Assembly (NCBI GenBank): GCA_017405595.1
Contig: JAFRAC010000017.1
Location: 62,001-126,000, forward strand
Length of the DNA: 64,000 bases
From: Thermoguttaceae bacterium
GTDB taxonomy: Bacteria > Planctomycetota > Planctomycetia > Pirellulales > Thermoguttaceae
Direction of reading: 5' to 3'
Every line of letters begins with the position of its first letter. Position 1 is the stretch's first letter. Shown piece after piece: positions 42,761-50,342 of the stretch. The notes below the pieces were generated by a model. The model did no database searches and had not been told where the DNA came from. It worked only from the letters and a program-made list of their open reading frames with translations. A program made the position numbers and the translations under genes.

Positions 42761-42789
42761 TTGACTCGCTTGGTTTTGGCCGTTAAAAT
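42761..42789 (+). promoter_or_regulatory. Promoter for the 42848-43579 gene
   Basis: TTGACT (42761-42766) and TAAAAT (42784-42789) with a 17-base spacer. An in-frame ATG at 42788 lies inside the -10, so translation must start further on. Confidence 0.75.
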
Positions 42790-42847
42790 GGACATCCCGG
42801 GAAGGGGGGCGGAAGATTCGGATATTTCTTGCGAGGGTGTTTCCATT

Positions 42848-43579
42848 TTGAAAAGGTCGGTTCCCAAACGGCTCTCTCTTTTCCTTTCGGCGCTGTTCTT
42901 CGCGCTGGCGGGGATGGCCGCCCTTTTCGGAAGAGCCGGGGTTCTTCGTGTCGGTTCGCCGGAGATTTCCCCGAAACTCGAGAAGTCGGCCAAAGCCTAT
43001 CTTCGGCAGACGGCGCGCATTTTGGGGGACCGGTATCAGGACGATTTTTACCGGACGGCGGTCGAGGCGCGGCTGGCCGGTTTTGCGGAACCCCGGGCCG
43101 ATGAAGCACATTGCCGAAGGGAATATTTCTGCCGGTTCGACCGGGATGAAGCGTTGGATGAGGCGCTTGCCTTTCTCGACGAAGTCGATTCGGGGATCCC
43201 GGCAAGGCCGGCAGAAGTCTTCTATACCGCCGGGAATCCCCTTAACGCGATGGCCGATTCCCTGATCAGCGGGATTCCCCGGTACAGGGCCGTTTCCTGC
43301 CGTCTCGGCCGGCGGGCCGGTTTTCCCCTTTGGGAATGGCTTGGTTTTCTCTTTTCGTTTCCGTTCCTGTTGACGGCCCCTTTTCCCGCTTCTCCCCTTG
43401 CCGAGGCCGGGGGCGCGGGAACCGGCGCGATCGCGAAATTCTTCGCGGGACTGACCTCTCTTTTATCACCCCTTTTCCTCTCCGCCTTTTCGGATGGCGC
43501 ACGTTCCGAAAGGACGTTTCCGTCCCTTTCCCCCCGGTTTTCCCCCGGCGAAAAAGGATTCGCGCCTCTTCGGCTCTAG
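42848..43579 (+). CDS. Membrane protein of unknown function
   Basis: About 243 residues from TTG 42848, chosen because GAGGG lies 10 bases upstream and the strong promoter at 42761-42789 excludes the earlier ATG. An N-terminal membrane anchor (RLSLFLSALFFALAGMAALFG) precedes a charged domain (QTARILGDRYQDDFYRTAVEARLAGFAEP, DRDEALDEALAFLDEVDSGIP). A second hydrophobic stretch (LWEWLGFLFSFPFLLTAPF) and a Ser/Pro-rich end follow. I do not recognise a family. Start confidence is modest. Confidence 0.55.
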   Translation: MKRSVPKRLSLFLSALFFALAGMAALFGRAGVLRVGSPEISPKLEKSAKAYLRQTARILGDRYQDDFYRTAVEARLAGFAEPRADEAHCRREYFCRFDRDEALDEALAFLDEVDSGIPARPAEVFYTAGNPLNAMADSLISGIPRYRAVSCRLGRRAGFPLWEWLGFLFSFPFLLTAPFPASPLAEAGGAGTGAIAKFFAGLTSLLSPLFLSAFSDGARSERTFPSLSPRFSPGEKGFAPLRL

Positions 43580-43653
43580 TCTCGTTGAATGCGGCTTTTT
43601 CGGCGTGTTAAGCGTTTTTAAACCGGCTTTTAAATCGAGGCAAAAGAAGAATT

Positions 43654-44646
43654 ATGCGATACAGTTTGAACGAGAGGCGTTCCGCAGGCGGTTTTACCCT
43701 GGTCGAGCTTTTGGTGGTGATTGCGATCATCGGCATTCTGATCGGCCTGCTGCTCCCTGCGGTGCAGTCGGCACGCGAGGCGGCCCGCCGAATGAAATGC
43801 TCGAACAACATCAAGCAGATCGTTTTGGCGTTCCATGGATTTCATGACGTGAACGGAGCGCTCCCGCCGGAGTGCAAATTGAACGCCGCAACACGGACAA
43901 GCGAGGGCTACGGAATCCTGACCAAGGCGCTCCCCTTTCTGGAGCAGGCGGGGATTTACGACCGCATCGACTTTAAGAAGAATTACGAGGAAAACGAAGG
44001 GGACGAGGGATACGAGGGAACCGAAGACCTGGCCAAAGTGCGGGTCCCCTCCTTTCTTTGTCCGAGCTGCTCGAACGAAGAGTCGAGCATGAAAAAATAC
44101 CAGCAGGAGCTGGAATGCTTTACCGCCCATTATTACGGCAATTCCGGCGCGGTCGGCGAAAAGTCGGGTTCGACCGAGTACCATCTCGCCCGCAAAAAGG
44201 AAGAGAACAGCATCAGCTTCTACGGAATGGATATGAGCGGCGGTCCCTGCGCCGATAACGGGATCTTCTTCGAGAACAAGGGGGTCCGGTTTGCCGACAT
44301 TACCGACGGGCTCTCGAACACGTTCGGGATGGGCGAGATTGCCCACAAGGATTACGAGGGCTACTTCGCCTGGATCCGCGGGGGCTACTACTTTCAGGGG
44401 GGACCGGTCATTTACGTCAGTTCGAAAAATCTCGAGTGGGAACTGAACGCGATCAGAGATGAAAACAACGAAAACCATGAACAGTACACCACGTTTTACA
44501 GTTCCGGCTCCTTCTCGAGCCACCATCCCGGCGGGGTGATGTTCGGAATGATGGACGGGAGCGTGCGTTTCGTCAACGACGTGATCGATAAGAAGACCCT
44601 TCTCCGGACCGCCAGCCGGAACGGCCACGAGCCGGCGACGCTCTGA
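43654..44646 (+). CDS. DUF1559 prepilin-type protein
   Basis: 330 residues. Prepilin leader ([18 protein letters not shown]) with [20 protein letters not shown], the DUF1559 head, and the C-terminal H-x9-DG motif ([20 protein letters not shown]). The middle contains DGLSNTFGMGEIAHKDYEG, a common DUF1559 element. Envelope pilin-like protein; function unknown. Followed after 29 bases by the squalene-cyclase-like gene, so likely co-transcribed. Confidence 0.9.
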   Translation: MRYSLNERRSAGGFTLVELLVVIAIIGILIGLLLPAVQSAREAARRMKCSNNIKQIVLAFHGFHDVNGALPPECKLNAATRTSEGYGILTKALPFLEQAGIYDRIDFKKNYEENEGDEGYEGTEDLAKVRVPSFLCPSCSNEESSMKKYQQELECFTAHYYGNSGAVGEKSGSTEYHLARKKEENSISFYGMDMSGGPCADNGIFFENKGVRFADITDGLSNTFGMGEIAHKDYEGYFAWIRGGYYFQGGPVIYVSSKNLEWELNAIRDENNENHEQYTTFYSSGSFSSHHPGGVMFGMMDGSVRFVNDVIDKKTLLRTASRNGHEPATL

Positions 44647-44675
44647 TTTCAAGGTGACAAGCGGAGGAAACGGAA

Positions 44676-45884
44676 ATGCGGATTGCGGTTTTTCTGGCGG
44701 CGGTTTTTTCTCTTTTGTTCTGGACCGTGCCGGACACGATCGCCCAGACCGCGGACGGCGAGGTTGTGGTTGCCGGCGAGCCGGCGGGCCGGGATCGGGA
44801 GGCCTGGGAAAAGACGCGTCTTGAAATGAGCGTCTTCGGCGCCGATTACCTGAAAAGAACGCAGGAAGATTCGGGCGGGTGGACGACCGAAAAAGGGATC
44901 GGCACCTCGCTGATCGTGCTGCTCGGGCTCCTTCGCGCCGGCTGTCCGGTTGACGATCCGGCGGTCGCCCGCGGCCTGGACTATGTTCAGCGCGCGGTAC
45001 AGGCCGACGGGGGGATTTACACACCCGGCGGGCATATCCCGGTTTATGAGTCGTGCCTGGCGCTCTCCTGTTTCGCCTATGCCAGGCAGGTGTCCGGTTC
45101 CGACCGGTTCGACGGGATTTTGAAACACGGCGAAGAGTTCGTCCGCGGCCAGCAGTATTCCGAAGAGAACGGCACCTCTCCCGACGATAAGGCGTACGGC
45201 GGGCTCGGGTACGGGAAGGGGTCCCGCCCGGATCTTTCGAACACGCAGTTTTTTGTCGATACGCTCCGGGACCTGGGGGCCGACTTCGACGATGAGGCCA
45301 TCCAGCGCGCCGTAACCTTCGTTTCGCGGTGCCAGAACCTTTCCGGCGGCGAGGAAGGGACTGTGACTGCCGAGGAAACCGCCGAGGAAAACGGTGATGA
45401 GGAACGCCAGGGTTCCCCCGGTGAAAATCCGGAGAATGAAGGCGGTTTTTTCTATACATGCATGGCAAACGAAAATCCGGCGGGGCAGGAGGCGGACGGC
45501 GGACTGCGCTGTTACGGCAGCATTACCTACGCCGGTCTGAAAAGCCTCATCTATGCCGGCCTGACCGAATCAGACCCCCGCGTCGAGGCGGCGACGGGCT
45601 GGATCCGAAAGAACTATTCGACCACGCACAACCCGGGACTCGGCCTGCGCGGCCTGTATTACTATTATCATACCATGGCGCGTACGATGGATGTCCTTCA
45701 GAGCGATCTTTTTACGGACGAATCGGGAGTTTCCCACTTCTGGAAAGGGGAATTGATTCAGGTTTTTGCCCAGCGCCAGCGTCCCGACGGCTCCTGGGCG
45801 AACAGCAACCCGATGTGGTTCGAATCGGATCCGAATCTGGTTACGGGATACGCGCTCATCGTGCTTTCCTACTGCGCGCTTTAA
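44676..45884 (+). CDS. Secreted prenyltransferase/squalene-cyclase-fold protein
   Basis: 402 residues; GGAGG precedes the ATG. Signal peptide ends TIAQT. Several alpha-alpha repeat units carry the terpene-cyclase-like QW pattern (LKRTQEDSGGWTTEKG, YVQRAVQADGGIYTPGG, FAQRQRPDGSWANSNPMWFE). An acidic Glu/Asn insert of about 45 residues interrupts the repeats. Planctomycetes carry many secreted proteins of this fold without a known substrate, so a catalytic role is uncertain. Confidence 0.75.
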   Translation: MRIAVFLAAVFSLLFWTVPDTIAQTADGEVVVAGEPAGRDREAWEKTRLEMSVFGADYLKRTQEDSGGWTTEKGIGTSLIVLLGLLRAGCPVDDPAVARGLDYVQRAVQADGGIYTPGGHIPVYESCLALSCFAYARQVSGSDRFDGILKHGEEFVRGQQYSEENGTSPDDKAYGGLGYGKGSRPDLSNTQFFVDTLRDLGADFDDEAIQRAVTFVSRCQNLSGGEEGTVTAEETAEENGDEERQGSPGENPENEGGFFYTCMANENPAGQEADGGLRCYGSITYAGLKSLIYAGLTESDPRVEAATGWIRKNYSTTHNPGLGLRGLYYYYHTMARTMDVLQSDLFTDESGVSHFWKGELIQVFAQRQRPDGSWANSNPMWFESDPNLVTGYALIVLSYCAL

Positions 45885-45911
45885 GGGAACAACGGGGGAG
45901 CCGAAACATGG

Positions 45912-45940
45912 TTGTTTTTCGGGCCGATCCGGTATAGAAT
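45912..45940 (+). promoter_or_regulatory. Promoter for the split-Soret-like cytochrome gene
   Basis: TTGTTT (45912-45917) and TAGAAT (45935-45940) with a 17-base spacer, about 65 bases before the ATG. Confidence 0.5.
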
Positions 45941-46006
45941 GGCCCTGATCCTTTTCAGGAGGTTACAGACGGGGTGCCAAACGGGGAAGGGAGGAAGAAA
46001 GGTACA

Positions 46007-46825
46007 ATGAAACGCAGAGAATTGTTTGCGCTCGGCACAGCGGCTTTAGGCGGCCTTTTTACCGGGGAATCCTCTCCGGCCGCCGCGGCCGGCGGGGCGC
46101 CGGTTTGGACGTATGAACCGCTCGACGGTGCGCTCGTGGCGCAGAAGGCGTACGATCTATATGCCGAGGGAAGCTGTATGTATGCCGCTTTCCGTTCGAT
46201 TGTCGAACAGGTTGGCCTCAGGCGTGCCGAAAAGCACCCGCTCGAGGCGGAGCAGTGGACCCGTTTCCCCTACTACATGATGGCCTACGGGAAAGGGGGC
46301 GTACACGATTACGGCTCGCTCTGCGGCATTCTGAACGGATGCGCCGCGGCCATCTCCCTTTTTGTGACCGACCGGAAAGACGCCGCCTGGCTGACATACA
46401 CCCTCTTCAATTTTTACGAGGATACGCTTCTGCCGGTCTTTGTTCCGGCCGAGACCAAATTCCGCGAGATTCCGCAGTCCCTTTCCGAGTCGGTGCTCTG
46501 CCATGTTTCGGTTTCCCGCTGGACCGCCGAGGCCGATGAAACGGCGGAATCGCCCCGCCGCAAAGAGCGGTGCAAGCGTCTTGTCGGCGATCTTGCCGCC
46601 AAAACGGCCGAACTGCTGAACAGCTACTTCGCAAACGGAAAGTGCTGCCCGGCCAAAGAAGGGAAAGAGACCGCCACCGCGTGGGGCGGGACGACGGCCA
46701 CCCTCAGCCGGCCGGCGTCGGACTGCACGGCCTGCCACAATCCCGACGGGGAACAGCCCGGCGTGAATGTGAAAATGAACTGTTCCCCCTGCCACAGCGA
46801 CTTGCCGCCGGATCACGGCCGGTAA
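46007..46825 (+). CDS. Dihaem c-type cytochrome, split-Soret/C_GCAxxG_C_C type
   Basis: 272 residues from ATG 46007; the earlier GTG at 45974 has no ribosome site. A Tat-like leader (MKRRELFALGTAALGG) precedes the C_GCAxxG_C_C redox domain: EGSCMYAAF with Cys57, SLCGILNGCAAAISLF, SVLCHVSVSRW, and RCKRLVGDLAAKTAELLNSYFANGKCC. Two covalent haem sites follow at the C-terminus: C240-x2-C-H and C259-x2-C-H. This arrangement is that of Desulfovibrio split-Soret cytochrome c, whose physiological role is debated. Exported electron carrier; it lies next to, and convergent with, the ETF/2-hydroxyacid dehydrogenase operon. Confidence 0.8.
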   Translation: MKRRELFALGTAALGGLFTGESSPAAAAGGAPVWTYEPLDGALVAQKAYDLYAEGSCMYAAFRSIVEQVGLRRAEKHPLEAEQWTRFPYYMMAYGKGGVHDYGSLCGILNGCAAAISLFVTDRKDAAWLTYTLFNFYEDTLLPVFVPAETKFREIPQSLSESVLCHVSVSRWTAEADETAESPRRKERCKRLVGDLAAKTAELLNSYFANGKCCPAKEGKETATAWGGTTATLSRPASDCTACHNPDGEQPGVNVKMNCSPCHSDLPPDHGR

Positions 46826-46905
46826 ACTGCGGATGACGCGCCGTTTCGGCCGGCCGCGCGCGGCGCTTTACGTGCCGCGTGCGGCATTTGAGAAGCTTTT
46901 CGCGA

Positions 46906-48321
46906 TCAGAAGATCTTTCCCGGGTTCATGATCCCGTTGGGGTCGAGCGCGTTTTTGACGGCGCGGAGCGTGTCGAGGAATTCCGGTGCGCAGGTCGAGG
47001 CCATGAAGGGCCTGCGTTTGCAGCCGATCCCGTGTTCCCCGGAAATCCGTCCCCCAAGCCGGGCGACTTCGGCGTAGAGTTCCCGCAAAAGCGCCTGAAG
47101 AACCTCATCCCAGTGTTCATCGGACCAGTCGGCGGGCGCGCAGATGCGGCTGTGAACATTTCCGTCCCCCGCATGCCCGTAACAGGGAATCGCCAGATGA
47201 TACTTCGCGGCGAGCCGGCCGCACTCGGTAACCACGGCCGGAATCGACGCGCAGGGAACCACGATGTCTTCCCCGGACTGGCGGGGGAACGCCTGACTGA
47301 ACGCTTCGGGGATGGAACGGCGGATCTTCCAGACACGTTCCGAGTCTGCCCTGGTGTCGGCGACGTAAATTTCGGATGCGCCCCCTTTCTGCAGATAGCG
47401 GCCGAGCGCTTCGGACTGGCCGGCGAGCATTTCCGGATCGTTCCCGTCGACCGAAACCAAGAGAACCGCCCCGGCATCCAGAAACGGAAGCGTTTCGTTC
47501 AGGTCGAGGCAGCCTTGCCGAAACGCGTCCCCGTCCATGAATTCGATCGAAACCGGGGTTATTCCCGTTCCGGTGATCATGGCCGGAACCGCCGCGACCG
47601 CCGTGTCGCTGTCGGGGAAGAGAGCTAAAAGGTCGTACTGGAACCGGGGGCGCGGAATGACTTTCAGGATGATTTTGGTAAAAATGCCGAGGGTCCCTTC
47701 TGAGCCGGTCAGGAGGGGGATCAGGTTGTAGCCGGTCACATCTTTGAGGAGTTTTCCTCCCAGATTGAGAATGCTGCCGCTGGGAAGGACGACCTCAAGG
47801 CCGAGAACGTATCGGGCGGTCACGCCGTATTTGACGGCTTTTCCCCCGCCGGCGTTTTCGGCGACATTCCCCCCGATCTGGCACATTTCGACGCTCATCG
47901 GGTATCCGGCGTAAAAGAGGCCGTGCGGCTTTAAATACTCGTTGATATCGTTGGCGATCACTCCCGGCTCGACGGTGATCGTCATGTTGGCCTTATCGAG
48001 TTCAAGGATCCGGTTGAACCGCTGCATGGCGACGACAATCCCGCCGCAGACGGGAACGGTTCCCCCGGAAAGGCCCGATCCGGCGCCGCGCGGCGTGACC
48101 GGAATCCGCCGCTCGTTTGCCAGCCGGACGATCGCCGCGACCTGTTCGGCGGAATCGGGTTTGACCACGGCTTCGGGGAGACGCCGGTAATGCGTGCCGG
48201 GGATTTCGTCGTGCGAGAACGGTTCGAGACGTTCGGCGTCGCGGTAAACGACGTGGGACTCGCCGCAGATTTCGGCGAGCGTTCGCGCGATTTCGGGAGT
48301 GACCGGATTGTATTTCGTCAT
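46906..48321 (-). CDS. FAD-linked 2-hydroxyacid dehydrogenase (GlcD/LctD type)
   Basis: 471 residues. N-terminal FAD-binding domain (PVTPRGAGSGLSGGTVP, VEPGVIANDINEYLKPHGL, GGNVAENAGGGKAVKYG) and C-terminal FAD-oxidase cap (CYGHAGDGNVHSRI, GRISGEHGIGCKRR, NGIMNPGKIF). It oxidises glycolate, D-lactate or similar. Directly upstream on the same strand are etfB and etfA, the composition of the electron-bifurcating lactate dehydrogenase of acetogens, so electrons probably pass to ETF. The 35-base gap after etfA supports one operon. Confidence 0.87.
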   Translation of the reverse strand: MTKYNPVTPEIARTLAEICGESHVVYRDAERLEPFSHDEIPGTHYRRLPEAVVKPDSAEQVAAIVRLANERRIPVTPRGAGSGLSGGTVPVCGGIVVAMQRFNRILELDKANMTITVEPGVIANDINEYLKPHGLFYAGYPMSVEMCQIGGNVAENAGGGKAVKYGVTARYVLGLEVVLPSGSILNLGGKLLKDVTGYNLIPLLTGSEGTLGIFTKIILKVIPRPRFQYDLLALFPDSDTAVAAVPAMITGTGITPVSIEFMDGDAFRQGCLDLNETLPFLDAGAVLLVSVDGNDPEMLAGQSEALGRYLQKGGASEIYVADTRADSERVWKIRRSIPEAFSQAFPRQSGEDIVVPCASIPAVVTECGRLAAKYHLAIPCYGHAGDGNVHSRICAPADWSDEHWDEVLQALLRELYAEVARLGGRISGEHGIGCKRRPFMASTCAPEFLDTLRAVKNALDPNGIMNPGKIF

Positions 48322-48356
48322 GGGGCTTCTGCGCCGTACGCCGTTCGGCGGCCGGT

Positions 48357-49340
48357 TTATCTGGTTTTTGGGGAAAACCCGTCGATCAGGCGGGGAACGA
48401 CTTCGAACAGATCGCCGACGATTCCCAGGTCGGCGGCCTGAAAGATCGGGGCTTCGGGATCGGTATTGACCGCCACGATTTTTTTGGCGGTCCGCATCCC
48501 CGCCAAATGCTGTACCGCGCCGGAAATCCCGAGGGCGATATAGATGTCGGGGACAACGGTCTTTCCGGAAAGGCCGATCTGCGCCGAGTAGGGGAGCCAG
48601 CCGCGGTCGACCACTTCGCGGGTCGCGCCGACGGCCGCCCCGATTCGGCTTGCCAGAGTTTGGGCAAGGCGGATATTCTCTTTTCGTCTGATCCCGCGGC
48701 CGACCGCGACAATCCTCTTTGCCCCGGCGAGTTCTTCGCCTGCCGGCAGTTTAACCGACGAGGCCGTTTTCGGCGCCCCGGCCGTAAAGAGAGAGTCGGG
48801 GACAGCCAGACGCCTGATCGGTGCGCCGGTTTTTCCGACCGGCTGAGCCTGGGGGATCGAGTGGGGGCGCACCGTCGCCATCTGAGGCCGGTGACGCGGT
48901 GTTTTGATCACGGCGGTCACATTTCCGCCGATGGCCGGGCGTGTCTGCAGGAGGAGCCCTGATTCCGGCTCAATCTCCAGCTGAGTGCAGTCGGCGGTCA
49001 GGCCGGTTTTCATGAGCATGGCCGCGTACGGAAAGAGGGTGCGCCCAAACAGGGTTGCTCCCCCGAGAAGAACGTCCGGCTTTTCGGTTTCGCAGAACGA
49101 TTTGACCAGTTCGGCATAAAGGGCGGTATCGGCCCTGTCGAGACGGCCGTCTTCATAGACGACGACCGTTCCGGCGCCGGAACAGGCGAGACGCTCGAGT
49201 TCGGGTTCGCCGACCGAGGGTGTGATCAGGATTGCGGTGATCTCTTCGGGCGCGGTCAGCGTCCGGCACCAGGCAAGGAGTTCCAGGGCTCCCCCGGTGA
49301 TTTTCCCCCCAGCGGTTTCGGCAAAGAAGGCGGCTTTCAT
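48357..49340 (-). CDS. etfA: Electron transfer flavoprotein alpha subunit
   Basis: 327 residues. N-terminal domain followed by the FAD-binding module: GRGIRRKENIRLAQTLASRIGAAVGATREVVDRGWLP, QIGLSGKTVVPDIYIALGISGAVQHLAGM and IVAVNTDPEAPIFQAADLGIVGDL. No N-terminal ferredoxin domain as in some bifurcating EtfA proteins. Works with EtfB and the adjacent FAD dehydrogenase. Start overlaps the etfB stop by four bases. Confidence 0.92.
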   Translation of the reverse strand: MKAAFFAETAGGKITGGALELLAWCRTLTAPEEITAILITPSVGEPELERLACSGAGTVVVYEDGRLDRADTALYAELVKSFCETEKPDVLLGGATLFGRTLFPYAAMLMKTGLTADCTQLEIEPESGLLLQTRPAIGGNVTAVIKTPRHRPQMATVRPHSIPQAQPVGKTGAPIRRLAVPDSLFTAGAPKTASSVKLPAGEELAGAKRIVAVGRGIRRKENIRLAQTLASRIGAAVGATREVVDRGWLPYSAQIGLSGKTVVPDIYIALGISGAVQHLAGMRTAKKIVAVNTDPEAPIFQAADLGIVGDLFEVVPRLIDGFSPKTR

Positions 49341-50137
49341 TCTTCCTCCTTCCGGCCCAAAAGATCGGTGAACGCTTCCCGCGCCTGTTCAAGGGCGGCG
49401 GAATCGGTTATCCGAACCATTCTTCCCCGGCGGGTTAACTGAGGGTGAAGAACGCGGACAACCCGCGTCGGCGAGGCCTTGAGACCGGCTTCATCGGGAG
49501 AGAAACCCAGATCGTTCGCGGTGAGAAGAGTGACCGGTTCGCGCCGGGCCCAAATCTTCCGTTCCAGCCGGGGCAGGTCCGCCTGTCCGATCCCCTTCGC
49601 AACCGAAATGAGGGCGGGCGTGCGGAAAGTCAGGGTCTCTTTTTCAGACTCGGCGGATCGCGTGACTTCAAAAAGATTGTCGCGGATTCGGGTGAGGGAT
49701 TCCGCTCCCGTGATCACCGGCCAGCCGAGTTTGGCGGCGATTTCCGGGCCGACCTGACCGGTCTCGCCGTCCGAGGCGCGCAGCCCGGTCAAAACCAGGT
49801 CGAACGGGCCGGATCGCTCGATGGCGGCCGCGAGAATCAGCGCGGTCACATACGAATCGCTTCCGGCGCAGGCGCGGTCGCAGATGAGAATGGCGCGGCC
49901 GGCCCCCAACGCCAGCGCCTGGCGCAGCGTCTGTTCGCCGGTCGAAGGACCCATACAGATCGCGGTCAGCGATGAATCGGGAACATCTTTGATAAGGCGC
50001 ACCGCCGCGGCCAACGCGCACAGGTCGAGCGGGTTGGTAACCGCGTCGGTCTCGCTGCGGCGGAGCGTACCGGTTTCCGGATCGAGCCGAACCGCCTGAG
50101 AGTCCGGAACCTGTTTCAAAAGGACGGCGATTTTCAT
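49337..50137 (-). CDS. etfB: Electron transfer flavoprotein beta subunit
   Basis: 266 residues from ATG 50137 (MKIAVLLKQVPDS, the usual EtfB opening); an ATG at 50158 adds seven residues without a ribosome site. TNPLDLCALAAAVRLIKD and GLRASDGETGQVGPEIAAKLGWPVITG are conserved EtfB blocks. First gene of the etfB-etfA-glcD operon. Whether it bifurcates to ferredoxin cannot be decided by eye. Confidence 0.9.
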   Translation of the reverse strand: MKIAVLLKQVPDSQAVRLDPETGTLRRSETDAVTNPLDLCALAAAVRLIKDVPDSSLTAICMGPSTGEQTLRQALALGAGRAILICDRACAGSDSYVTALILAAAIERSGPFDLVLTGLRASDGETGQVGPEIAAKLGWPVITGAESLTRIRDNLFEVTRSAESEKETLTFRTPALISVAKGIGQADLPRLERKIWARREPVTLLTANDLGFSPDEAGLKASPTRVVRVLHPQLTRRGRMVRITDSAALEQAREAFTDLLGRKEEE

Positions 50138-50342
50138 GGGGTTTTGTTGTTTCCGCATGGTTAAGTAATTTCGTGCGATTTGACGGGTGGGCTCCTCTCG
50201 TCCACTATTTTACAGGCGAAAAGCGTTTTACCAAGACACGGGATAAACAGGATTAAGGTGCTGCAAAGGGGACGGAAAGCTGCTATAATTCCGGGAAATA
50301 TGAGGACAACGCCCATCACGAATCTTTCAAAGGATTTCACCG

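Noticed and set aside
43630..45468. Minus-strand frame of 612 residues
   Set aside because: Shadow of the DUF1559 and squalene-cyclase-like genes; Arg/Pro-rich without motifs.
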